Position numbers and translations under genes: made by a program. From Silene latifolia (taxonomy: Eukaryota > Streptophyta > Magnoliopsida > Caryophyllales > Caryophyllaceae): DNA of 64,000 nt. Below are positions 1 to 10,800 of this stretch, piece by piece. The notes under the pieces were generated by a model, which did not search any database, had not been told where the DNA came from, and saw only the letters and a program-made list of their open reading frames with translations. The stretch's first letter is position 1. Each line of letters starts with the position of its first letter. Location: positions 307,247,738 through 307,311,737 of the forward strand of contig NC_133537.1 in NCBI RefSeq assembly GCF_048544455.1, read 5' to 3'.

Positions 1-1305
1 CTTTTATTACTACTGGGTCAACCAATCCCAACACCTTAACATGGTCACTTGATATAAATGAATGGGTCGCTCCTGAATCAAACAAAACATAAGAAGGTTT
101 AGAGTTGGTCAGAAAAGTACCCAAAATCACATGAGCATCTCCCTCAGCTGCCTCTTTCCCTATCATAAACAACTTGCCACTGTTTTTCACGCCTCCTTGC
201 ACAGTTGATGCCGACGCCACTCCTTGTTTCCCGGTGTCATTCTGGTTCCCTTTATTTCCATTGCCTTGACTATTATTAAAGCGATTCTGAAAGTTGTTGC
301 TATTGTTATAGCTCCATTGGTTATTCCAGAATCCATTAAAACGATTACTTCCATAGTTAGGCGATGATGTCTTAAATCCATTAAAATTTCCTCCACCGAA
401 ACCTTCATTCATATTATTCATGCTATTCTTTCTCGCAGTGGTTCGACACTCAAAAATTTTATGACCAAACCTACCACATCCATAGCACTGCCACTTACTC
501 CGCTTGTCACTCCACCACAGCCAAAACCGCCTCCACTCACGGCTCCACCGGCAGGAAACGAACGATATTGATTGACATTCTACTTCTTGTTTCCTCCATC
601 CCCTTCACTAGTAGTCTCCACCTTCCTTTTTTCTCCCTTGTCCTTCTTTTCCACTTTCACCATATCAGCAATTCTTTCAGCATGACCTGCTCTTTGGTAC
701 ACCTCCTCTACGGTACTTGGCTCTCCAGCTGCCAGTCTCTTTTTAACACGCGTAGTTAAACCTTCCTCAGACCTCAAAGCCAACACCTCTTCTCCATAAT
801 TCAAGTTTGACACATACTCAGCTAACTCCATGAATCTATTATGATAATCCTCTATCATCTTAAATGAATCAAACTCCGACCTCATCTTAGTCCTAACATG
901 CTCAGGTACGAATGTGCCCCTCAACGTATCCTTAAAACCTCTCCATGAGATAAAAGGTTCATCACTCTCTTTCCATGCCTCCCTAATCACTGCCTTGTTG
1001 CGGTTCCACCACAACCCAGCCTTTCATTTCAAGTAGTGAGCATCTTGATCTACTTGCATTTCCTCAGGACAGTTTAAGACTTCGAAGAGATTGTCAAACT
1101 CCCTACACCAATCTCCCAGTAATGACGGTTCACCTAGTCCATCGTACTTCATTGGATTATGACGAGCAATAGCAGCGCTCATCTTAGCAGGGTCCTTCGT
1201 TGCAGTCTTTGATTGTAAAGCAGCAGTCAAAGCATTATTGGTTGCAATGAGCCTATCGATCTCTTCCTGAGTCATAGCTGTGGGCGTAGCTCTCTTAGGT
1301 GCCAT
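1..1305 (-). pseudogene. gag-pr: gag and aspartic protease (partial, disrupted)
   Basis: Gag is the nucleocapsid precursor that packages element RNA; the protease cuts the polyprotein. Translation begins at the ATG at 1305 (MAPKRATPTAM). A conserved-looking gag core (residues about 100-180, rich in W, F and E around WRGFKDTLRGTFVPEHV) follows. A zinc knuckle C-x2-C-x4-H-x4-C (CYGCGRFGHKIFEC) is encoded at about 443-495. The retropepsin active site DSGATHSFIS is encoded at about 60-100. The frame is broken: a TGA at about 1024-1026 splits gag, a TAG follows at about 580, and the zinc-knuckle segment is in another frame. The gene is therefore probably not translatable as it stands. Protease continues past base 1. 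Assignment to gag-pr is secure; clade is not. Confidence 0.85.
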
Positions 1306-2080
1306 TTGGGTTCTAATAAGATAAACTATGAAATATAAGTTTCTGTTCTAAAGGATTGTTCAGGTATAAGGTAGAAGATAAAATTCCTACATACAAAAGA
1401 ATGTGTGATCGATTGAGCTGGCCTTGCCCGACCAACCACGGTGACTCATGGCAATCACGGCCCTACGACCTCCTTTTTTTCTTTTACGCAATTTAATTAT
1501 TTTGATACATGCTTAGTCGTTAATCCATGAAATCTCATAATTCTATGCCTAAAGGTTAAGGGCAACACATACCGCATATCTCTAGACATGAAACTTTACA
1601 AAGCATATAGTTCACATATATACAACCAATTCACATAACGATGCAATAATTCAACGATTCATATTTCTCCATCTCATGCCACTTATGTTAAGCCAACAAA
1701 ATTTCATGCGTAATCATGCTACGAGTTAAATCAAGCTCAAAAAAAAAATTCAACCACCATACTGCCATCGCATAGGCCACACGTCTATTACCTTCATCCG
1801 TCTCAAAATTTCTTACCTTTTGTTCTCATCCAGCAAATAAAATTAGTACTTCTTTCAAATTCAGGACACAATTAGATCCTTAAGATAAGGCATCCACGCT
1901 AACTAGCCTTTTCTCTCTTTAATCTTCCTCGAGGTGACCGGCCCAAAACTGAAAAGGGCCAGATCAAGGACGTCTCCCTAATCTAGAAAATGGGCTCCTA
2001 AAACGTTTCTACCCCGGTTTTATTTTATTAGACTCATCCTAAGGTCATTAAATTCATTTGTTTAGGCCTTAGGAACGTTC
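1306..2080 (-). other. Retrotransposon 5' leader
   Basis: Untranslated leader between the primer site and gag of the minus-strand element. It is AT-rich with an A-run at about 1740 and holds no coding sequence I can support. Confidence 0.6.
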
Positions 2081-2092
2081 GCTCTGATACCA
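2081..2092 (-). promoter_or_regulatory. Primer binding site (tRNA-iMet)
   Basis: On the minus strand this reads TGGTATCAGAGC, the standard plant initiator-methionine tRNA complement that primes minus-strand DNA synthesis. It lies three bases from the LTR end, which fixes the element's orientation. Confidence 0.93.
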
Positions 2093-2095
2093 CTT

Positions 2096-4002
2096 TGTAA
2101 CACCCTCATTTATTCGAGAGCCTTTAACAAGACATTCCCAAGTAAACAAAGGTGTTACCATCTCAGTTGCCTGAGGTAGTAAGTATAAAAGACAAACAAT
2201 ACCAAAGTACTTTAAGATGATATATTATTAAATGCCTCAAAAGACTTTATTACAAAATATCCAATGAGTTAAATAATTACTACAATTACGTTTAAATAAC
2301 TGCAGCGGAAATAAAATAAAGTGATTAGATAATCTAAGTGATCTAGACTTCTAGGTCGACTGACCAATCCTCACCCATTCTCGTAAGATCCCCAAGTCCG
2401 CTAATCTTTAAGACCTGCAATATCTACTCCCCAATATTTGGTTCATCACAGGTGTTCACGAATACACAGTCAACCGCGAGGTTTAGTAGGAAAACTAAAC
2501 AACAGATACAATATGATACGATAAAGCTCAAACCAAGATCGTCACACACACGCACACGGCTCAACCGTGGAATCCATCACACGCCTCAACCATCACGTCA
2601 CACAGGACACCACATGGTGTACTGCTCAGGTCCACGGCCACTCCCAACACCACCGTGCCTGGCCTACCATAAATCGTAAAGGACCACGGCACTTGCACAT
2701 CCTCGTGCCTGACCGACCATAACTGTACAGGACCACGGCTCAATCCCGTGCCTGACCGACCAAACAATCTCATAGCATTGACAATTCTCTTTCACAAGGC
2801 CAACCAACAACAGAGAACCAACCAACAAGACAATAATATGATCATAAGATAACAATGATATCAATATGCTCAAGACAACAATTACGACGATATGCTCAGG
2901 ACAACAATTATAACAATAATCCATCTTTCACAATTCACCAATTACCAATATAGTATAGTTGAGTAGTTAACCTACCTTTTAGCAAATCTTCACAAGCAAT
3001 CAAACAATCAAAAAGCTTCCTCCACAAATTCACCACCTAAACAATAAATTAATTTATGTATAATTATTAACTCATCTTATTAATGAATTTAAGATGTAAA
3101 CTACCCAAAACAATCCCGGAAAATGACACAAACACTCCCCCATAACCGGTTGACCCGACGGTGGTTAAACCCGCCAGTCAACGCTCCCTCACGGCCACGG
3201 TCAACGGCTCCCACACGGCCATGGTCAACGGTGAAGGGTATGGTCAAGGTCAAACATAAATAATTGATATTAGGTGATTAGATAACTTACCACAATTAAT
3301 TATCGCAAGGTGAAAACTCCGTCTTAAGGTTGTCTCACAAAAGCTCTCCTCACAATTGTATTTGAGTTTTAGAAGAAGAATAATTATGATTGTGAGGTAT
3401 AGGGTTGGTATTTATATAAATTGGTAGGAGAAGTAGGAAGGTTCTAGGAAAGTGTTTTTAATATTAAAATAAGGAAAATATCTTAGAGCATAGATAACAC
3501 CCAAACCAACTACTACCTTCCCTCAAATTCCTCCAACCCGTCACCCCCACACACGGTTCAAACACGACCCAAATCCGTGTTAGCTCACGGTCCAACCCGG
3601 TCCATCTAATTCGTTTTATTTTATTTTATTTTGCTTCTTTTCTTTTACGACAACAACTTATTATTTATTATTTATTCACTTATAGATATTAATTATTAAT
3701 TAAAATACGGAGTATTAAAGTAGAGTGATGAGGGGGGGGAGAGAGAGAGAGAGAGAGAGAGACTAGGGTTAGAAAGAGAAAGGAACCGTCGAAAATGAAA
3801 TGAGGTTTATGATTTCGCGTTTTATAATAACGCGTTAGCAGACGTGATACTCAGTCGAGTATAGAAATACTCGGCCGAGTGACCCTAACTAGGTCGAGTA
3901 ACCAGCTACGTTGGCCTTACTAACCTCTCCAATATCCCTTGTTAAGGCTTACCTTTGGTCAAAAGGTCAGTCAACGGGTCCTTAAACAGGGAGGGTATTA
4001 CA
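2096..4002 (-). repeat. 5' LTR (1,907 bp) of the left-edge Ty3/gypsy element
   Basis: The LTR is bounded by TGTAACACCCTC and GAGGGTATTACA, which form an imperfect terminal inverted repeat with TG...CA ends. It contains short degenerate tandem repeats at about 2540-2770 (accacggc / cgtgcctgaccgacca units), a further cacggccatggtcaacgg-type repeat at about 3180-3240, a (GA)n tract at about 3737-3762, and three palindromic units related to TACTCGATCGAGTA at 3848-3900. The palindromes are at the U3 end in element orientation. Confidence 0.88.
3729..3763. repeat. G-run and (GA)n microsatellite
   Basis: A run of G followed by about 13 GA units inside the LTR. Confidence 0.9.
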
Positions 4003-6386
4003 GAAATGCTTTCGATCGGATAGCTTAGATCAGACGGTTTCGTCTCCGTGAAGGTCTCGAGATGATACAAAGATGTTCAGAGTCGCTACCAAGCAATTGC
4101 GGAGTGCTTGGACACCTTTAGAGATCCACTTTATACCTTGGTCAAAGAAATAATGAAGCGGTGCTTGACACAAATACTAAAGATAAGGACCCGTCCCTCT
4201 TTTAGCATTCTATGCCTAGAATGACTCTCGTTGCCATGGATAAGGTCGTCCACTATCCAAAGGTTCAGAGTAAGGGGAAGGGTACGTATTGGGAAGCTCT
4301 ACTGATCGTGGTTGCTAAGTGCAAAAGTTGATAAACTGGGTTAAATGCATGAATGCGCATTCAATAGTTTAACCTAACATTTGAAAGTTTGCGAAATCGG
4401 TTTGTTTATCCAAATATCAAGAAATTGATGTCGAGTTGGATTTAAGAGTTGATTTGCATGTAAAACGGAAATTAAGCATCCATTTACCATTTTCAGGTTA
4501 TGATGCTTAACACGATCCATTTGTTTGATAAAGGTGCTTAAAATGACAAACTATAAAATGTAAACTCTTCAATCTGATCCACGATGTATTTGGGTTAACC
4601 GTAATCGGGAACGTCCTAGACAAGTGCCAAAGGAATGACAGAACAGCATCAGGCAGCCTAATAAAGGTGTGAGCCTATTGGCGATGCAAAGGGCTCTACC
4701 CTGATTAGTAAAAGATGAAGGCATGAGGTCTTTTGGGGCGTGAGCCACTGGGCGGTCCAAGGGGCATCTCTTGGTTGCCTAAAAGGTTGTTAATACCGCT
4801 TTTGTTGAAAAGGTTGTTAAATATGGTTTGCGAGATTCTAAATAATCACCATTGATTGGTAATATCCCGTGTCGGGTTTGGATTTGCAAGCTTCACATGA
4901 ATATTTTACAAATAAGTGTGCAAAAGGTGTATGCTTAACCGTTTTGTCATCGTACTCGAGTTAAATCGACATGGCATGTATGCTTGCCAAGGATGACATG
5001 AACGTGGTCAAGGTAAGGATAAAATAAAATAAAAAAAGAAAATGGGAGAAAATAAAATGAAGTGAAAAGTGTTTGATACAAATTAATTATGTTAAACTCG
5101 TTGCTTTGTAATTAGCCAACAAGTATCATCGTACTCGGATTAAACCGACATGGTATGTATTAACCAAGAATGATTATGAATGTGACCAAATGCTTGCAAG
5201 TGTAAACAAACTAAAGGGAAAAATAAGAGAAAAGAATGTTAACATATTCGTAAATTTGTTATTAACCAACAAATCTCATCGAAGCACGGAATGAACCGTC
5301 ATGGTATAAAGAACTAAGGATGATTTTCGGAAATGAATAAAAAAAAGTTGTCATGAAAAAATGACATTGAAGTGGTAATAACCGTAATAAGAAAGAAAGA
5401 AAATAAAAGGAAATTGTTGGGGGAAGATGAACTCAAACACGTATGGACTAGGTCTGAGAGGCCCTAGGAGCGCAAGTCTTGTGGCGACACAAGGAGCCTT
5501 TGCCTCATACCAAAAGTCCGGTTTTGGCTCATCTAAACCATGTTTTTTTATCATGTTATGCATGTTCATGTTTATAAAGTCATAAAAACGTGAATTAAAT
5601 GAGTTTGTTACACCCTCATACTTAAATGTTCGGTTGCTAGCGAGAATCGACAAAGTGCTAAGCTCGTGAGTCGAAAAACTTTGATTGAAAACCAATTTGT
5701 AAAAAAGAGTGTTGTTTTTACTTGTTGACTAATTATAGTTGGTTAAAATGGTCGGTCAAGTATTTTTATTAATGAACGATGACAGTACGAAACAAAGTGT
5801 GTAAGACTCGTGTTTTGCAGGTAGGTCTAAAACACGCGTCGGTTTTGACTTAAGAGTCGAGGTCTAGAATGTTAAGGGATAAAACAGGGGACGGTCTCTC
5901 GCTTGCCAAAAACATGGTGCACAAGAGGAGTATTTATAGAATATTGGGGGTGTTGGTTGCTTGAGGCGGTTTTTGGCGACGTGGCCTGTAAAAAGCCCAT
6001 AGGGGGCGCGAGCATCTGTGCTATACAAAGGCCTGTCCTATCCTTTTCGCAAATTTGGATTTTCTCTTTTGTTCTGTCCTATGTTTTGTGGTAACAACCT
6101 TAATACCGTTTAAACCTAGGATTTTGGTGTTATTTGGGATGGGTGTTTTGTGTTGGACTCGGTTTTTGAATTTGGTTGAGTCGGGTTTCGAATTTTGAGT
6201 CGGTTTTACTCCCGGAATTAGAACTGACTCTAATTAGTATCATTTCGATGCCTTCGACGTGCATAGAACATTCAAAGTATTTTTAAAATGTTTTGAGATG
6301 TTTTTCATATTCGAAATCGGTTTTTGCTTTCCGACGCACTGTCATACTGAATATCGATCAGACGCTGTGATGCCGAGACATGTTGC
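4003..6386 (-). repeat. Diverged Tat-type LTR-like sequence
   Basis: Segments match the LTR of the large Tat element further right in order and orientation, but with strong divergence. Examples are a 'gagtcgcyacca' block, 'ttagcattctatg-cta-gaatgactctcg' near 4204, 'gggtacgtatt-ggaagctc' near 4283, and a block near 5850-5940 resembling that LTR's promoter region. I read it as an old LTR or LTR fragment of a related element, oriented like it (element sense = minus). It was one piece with 7803 onward before the solo LTR inserted. Exact ends were not found. Confidence 0.5.
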
Positions 6387-7797
6387 TGTAACACCCCCAT
6401 ACTCCAAGTGCCTTACCAGGACCACTCAGTTATAAGGATGCTACCATCTCGGTTACCCGAGGCAATCATAATCATAAGACAATAACGAAACAACATTTAA
6501 ATAGTATAATTTTAGTGAAAGGTTACAATCCAAAGCCAAATACCAAAATATGAATACAAGTTCTCAAAACCAACTGTCTACTCAGCTAAATGAAATGTTT
6601 ATTAAAATAATCATGCTACAGCGGAAGACTCTATCATCTGACGGTGGCACATCTCAGCTATCCCAAGTAACTCGACTCATACCTGCTCAACAACTGCTCA
6701 CCATCCCCGAATGGATCACCACAGTTTTTAAAACAATAAACGGGGTCAGTACTAATCACACAATTTACATAAACCAACAATACAGTAAACAAACAGCTCA
6801 AACATCACAGATATTCTCCGAACTCCAAACCCAACTCCTCAATCCTGACTACACACTAAAGTGTGTAGCCCTGCCAGAGTGCCCATCGTAACAGGTCACT
6901 CCACGCCGCCAGTGGAGGACCGCAGCCATACCCACCAAATCCCCGCTCATCTCCATCGAGCGATAAACCCAAATTCCTTAATGTGCACATCCCTCCTGTG
7001 ACGGGTTCCACAGAAGGCGAATAATGGGCGTGAAGCCACTCCCGCAAGTGACTCCACTCAGCCAGGGACGCGCCCCGAAGAAAACAGACAGATACAAACA
7101 ATCACAACTACTATCAGCAACCAAATCCAGCAATCGTCACAATACGAGTATGATAATATTCAACAACCACAACATACCAACAACACATTATGGGACTAAT
7201 ACTGAGTAGGGAAACCCTACCTGGAAAGAAATACAGTCAGACGGTCTCAACAGCTGATATGAAAAGGCTTCTTCTACGAATCCTCCTCCTAACATACAAT
7301 CATACAATTACTACCAATCAATACATACAACAAAACCCCCAAATCCCAAAATTAGGGTTTAACTTTAACGAAATACTATAAAAACGGTACGTAGATCTTA
7401 CCCTCGACGCAAGGATCACAAAGGTATAAAGAAAGGTAAAATCCGACCTTCCAAGCTCCGGGATTTGCCAACAATGCGATTGATGCGAAGAACGTAGTTT
7501 GTTTTCTCTTTTGAAAGCAATTAGGTTTATAAAAGTGTTTAAAGAAAGTGGCGGAAGTAATTATATACTTAATCGCATTATTAACAAAACCCGATAAATC
7601 ATCCCCCCGTAAACCGGCTACTCGATCGAGTAGCTGAGATACTCGATCGAGTGCCCCCCTACTCGATCGAGTATCAAGGTTACTCGATCGAGTACCCAAC
7701 AGGTCAGAAACTGTTTTAAAACGCAACACACCCTTACTCGACAGAGTAAGGCCTACTCGATAGAGTACCCAAAGACTCATAAAACCGTAGTATTACA
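6387..7797 (-). mobile_element. Solo LTR (1,411 bp) with 5-bp target duplication
   Basis: It begins TGTAACACCC and ends TATTACA, and is flanked by GTTGC on both sides (6382-6386 and 7798-7802). No internal region is present, so this is the product of LTR-LTR recombination. The ends resemble the left-edge element's LTR, and orientation is assigned by that similarity. Near its right end are six copies of a TACTCGATCGAGTA-type palindrome (7619-7767). Confidence 0.9.
7619..7767. repeat. Phased palindrome array TACTCGATCGAGTA
   Basis: Six 14-bp near-perfect palindromes start at about 7619, 7640, 7660, 7681, 7735 and 7754. The first four are spaced 20-21 bp apart and the last two 19 bp. The last two contain changes (ACAGAG, ATAGAG) in the centre or right half. 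Confidence 0.92.
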
Positions 7798-7802
7798 GTT
7801 GC

Positions 7803-8924
7803 AGTCCGACAGTCATCGGGTGTTTGTTTGGATTCCGCAGATACACGGGTATCTACAACTTTGAACTCCTTGAAGTACCCTCGTTTGATGAGGTCCTCAA
7901 TGTCGTCCTTCAGTTGCCGACATTTCTCCGTGACATGACCGTTTTGTTTGTCATATTCGCACCACTTGTCTTTATCTCCCTCGACAAGCATCTTTGGGAG
8001 TTTCTTCCATTGGGACTCGCTACTCGTTATAGTGTATGTCTTTGCGCTTCCGACGGTTAGGGGGTGTACGACTCGTGGCGAGGAATCTATGATGCCTTTT
8101 CCATCGACGGACCCAGCCGATGGAACACGTGTGACTTCCCCTCCTATTTCAAACTCTCTTTCCATGGGACTGGTCGCTGCCATCGTCGCGGCTCTATTTC
8201 GATGGAGACTCCCTATAAGTGCAGAAATAATCCTCCTTTCTGATATAATCGTAGAAGATGGTGCGGGCCTCCGCCCTCGTCGTGGGTTCGGTTCGTACCA
8301 TTTCGCTCTTCATTATCCCCGGTTGTAAGCCATGTGATAAAGCGAACACCGCCCTTGACTTGTCGAGCTCCTTGATTTGTTAAGATTGGAGGTCGAAGCG
8401 CTTGACGTACTCCTGGATGGTTTCTTCTTTCCCTTGCTGGATTTCTAGCAGCTCAATAATCTCCTTATCCTTACGCATATTGTCGGCGTAGTGGGAGCGC
8501 AATCTCTCCTGGAGGTTGTGGTAGTAATCCACTGACCCCTGGGAAGGTTTTAGTTTCACTGCTGGGCTAACCCGACGAGCGTTGTTGGGAACATCCTGCA
8601 CCATACGGCATCTATTACCTGGTGGGTACTCATATGACACTCGAATGAGGCCAGGTTATCTTCCGGGTCGGTTGACCCGTTGAAGGTGAAGCCCAGATTT
8701 TTTACTTTGCCCGTGTCGCACGCCAGGATCTCCTTGAATAGGAGACTGTTGGTAGGCGGACGTCTAAGGGTGTGTCTCTGGCTATTTCGCCCCCCCCCCC
8801 CCCCCTCCTCCTCCTCTCTCGTCCTTTCTACGTGCTTATGGGGACTGTGCCTGGCATCGGCGCTATGTCCACTAATAATGTTCAAAACCCCGTTTAGAGG
8901 ATGTTTATGAGAGTCTTGAGTCAC
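7803..8924 (-). pseudogene. gag: Degenerate gag of a Tat-lineage Ty3/gypsy element
   Basis: Fragments in more than one frame together give a Tat-type gag. An N-terminal part (from 8924) includes LGFTFNGSTDPEDNLASFE, like the FDGTTDPEEH region. A central part (8640-8380) contains YYHNLQERLRSHYADN and EETIQEYVKRF. The C-terminal part (8183-7803) has the variant knuckle CEYDKQNGHVTEKC followed by KDDIEDLIKRGYF. Frameshifts separate the pieces near 8600 and between 8380 and 8183. A run of C with CT repeats lies at about 8790-8815. The left end continues into 6386 once the solo LTR is removed. No protease, RT or integrase remains nearby. Confidence 0.75.
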
Positions 8925-9049
8925 TTGTTATTTGTGATGGGTGACATAAGTAAGCTTAATTCCCATGAGGTCTTGTTGGTTGCTTCCTACCTTAACCCCT
9001 TTATGGAGGTGAATTTTCGTTTCAGTCCCACAGCTTAGTATGACATAGC

Positions 9050-9880
9050 TTGGAGAAAATGACCAATCCCTGCAACACCTCTTTGGATTGTGAGGCAATC
9101 GTGCCGAGAGCGGGAGAGGTGGCATTGATGGAAAAGGTCCCCTTGTTTGGTGAAATATATTTGAAAAATACTCTTAGGTGGAATAGGACGTGGGGTGATG
9201 ATAAGTATATTTGGAAGGTGAAGGGAACCATGTGGATGGTCTTACCGGACGAGGCCTGTTTACCCGCCACCGATATGCTAAAGGAGCATCATGTAGATGA
9301 GTATGGACCCCCACCACCACCCATGACCTTCACTATCCTCGATTACCTTCTTTTCCACGTGGACGAGCCATGGCCCCTATAACTAGAGACACCACTGCCC
9401 CGACTCCAGTTGCGGAGATACTTGCTTTTTATCTGATCCGCTTACCCCCATTTTCCTCCCGACCATCCTAGGATGCAACAGGCAAATCTTGTGCGTGGTA
9501 TCAATGATGATTTAGTGATGATAAATGTGAACGAGCATATGCATAACTTGAACATTGGCACGACCCTTCGTCAGCCAAGTTGGTGGAGATAAGTCGGGAA
9601 TGACTCAAGAGTCTTCCTCAACTATGGTGTGGACCCTTCTGCTTGGGGGACAACCATTGACCATGGCTTTGGGTGTCTAGATGGGCCTTAGGGGAACCAG
9701 CCAGGTCCAAGTGGGTTTGCTAGTGGTGGTTTCCAGGGTGGTAGCTTTGGGCCAGGAGTACAGACCGGAGTTGATGCAGAAGTTGGCACGTCAGGAGCAG
9801 CTGGTAGTGGAAGATATGACGAGGAGAAGGAGGAGGTGGTGGCAGTTTAAGCTTAATAAGAATAAATGAGTGATAACATC
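9050..9880 (+). other. Unrecognised, coding-like remnant
   Basis: A plus-strand ORF at 9050-9382 (110 aa, ending ...PPPPPMTFTILDYLLFHVDEPWPL) is followed by a glycine-rich stretch in an interrupted frame (about 9640-9850, GFASGGFQGGSFGPG then acidic EEKEE). I do not recognise the product. Position next to, and antisense to, a Tat gag remnant suggests a transposon accessory ORF, but this is inference. It is broken by stops. Confidence 0.3.
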
Positions 9881-10800
9881 TTTCGTACCCAAACTCCATA
9901 ATGAAATATCTCCTTATACCTTTAGTACGGTGTATAATGATTGAGTACTAAGTAGCTGTCATTTTAAGGTCTTCATTTCATGTCAGAAATTTAAAATTTA
10001 GTTGTCATAGATATCATTAGATCAAGAGAAAAGTAAGATATGGTCACTTAGGTTGTAACAAGTGTTTAATACGGTGCATGAACAATTGTCTAACACAGTG
10101 ATGTAGAAGTGTCACTACAACTAAAAATATTGAGACACGAGAACCTTATTCTAAAAAAAATAGTCTTTGAAGTAAAATAAAAATATGCAGAGACAATATG
10201 GCTTAAAGGTAAAGGCACAACACTTTATGTACTTGTTCCTTCCACTTACTTTGCTATGCAAGATTGAATTTGAGCCTTAACCTGGAAAAGTGACGGGGTC
10301 GCAAATGTAAGATAAGAATCACACAATCATATCCTGGGTCTCGAGTTGGGTACATATATGCTCATAAAAGTAAAGGGTCGGGTACATAAGTTGTATATGA
10401 AATTTAAAGCAATTGCTACGTAACTATTATATCTCATACGCTCATGCAAATCAAACGATATATCCTTTCTTTTTTAGTAGGATAAAGGTGTATACTAATC
10501 CAATTAGATGGTTTCACATTAAATCAAAATTCGTAAGGAGCGGGAAAAGTGTAAAAAGAAGAGACATTTTGAAATTGATCTTTGATTTTTTACGTTTTTT
10601 GTGCGGACTTTCTTCCTAAAATGTTTACACCACGTAATTATTACCTGCGAGATATTGATATCTAACCTGATTTTTTTTCTATATCTCAATGAATGAGACA
10701 CATTATATAGCACCATAAGACTTAATCTAATGTATGAAAAAAATACTAAGCGCAAACAACCAATTGAGAAGCATTTTCCCCATTTCCCACACTGAACAAA
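9881..10800. other. AT-rich intergenic DNA upstream of the ULT-like gene
   Basis: No coding sequence or element boundary could be supported. It should contain the 5' region and promoter of the gene starting at 10801. Confidence 0.5.

Larger units (their letters stand above)
1..4002 (-). mobile_element. Ty3/gypsy LTR retrotransposon, 5' part only
   Basis: The element reads right to left: LTR (2096-4002), initiator-Met primer site (2081-2092), leader, gag, CCHC knuckle, then the start of protease, which runs off the left edge. Gag style, the iMet primer site and a protease with a DSGATHSF active site suggest a chromovirus-type Ty3/gypsy element, perhaps Tekay/Del, but no RT is present to confirm this. 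The target duplication cannot be checked because the 3' LTR is outside the window. It appears to lie in older Tat-type DNA that starts at 4003. Confidence 0.85.

Noticed and set aside
7619-7767. CRISPR-like regular repeats
   Set aside because: Units are 14 bp with 5-7 bp between most of them, inside a plant LTR with target duplication; no spacers or cas genes.
8790-8815. Poly-C/CT tract as a regulatory element
   Set aside because: It lies inside a degenerate gag and is best explained as simple-sequence expansion.
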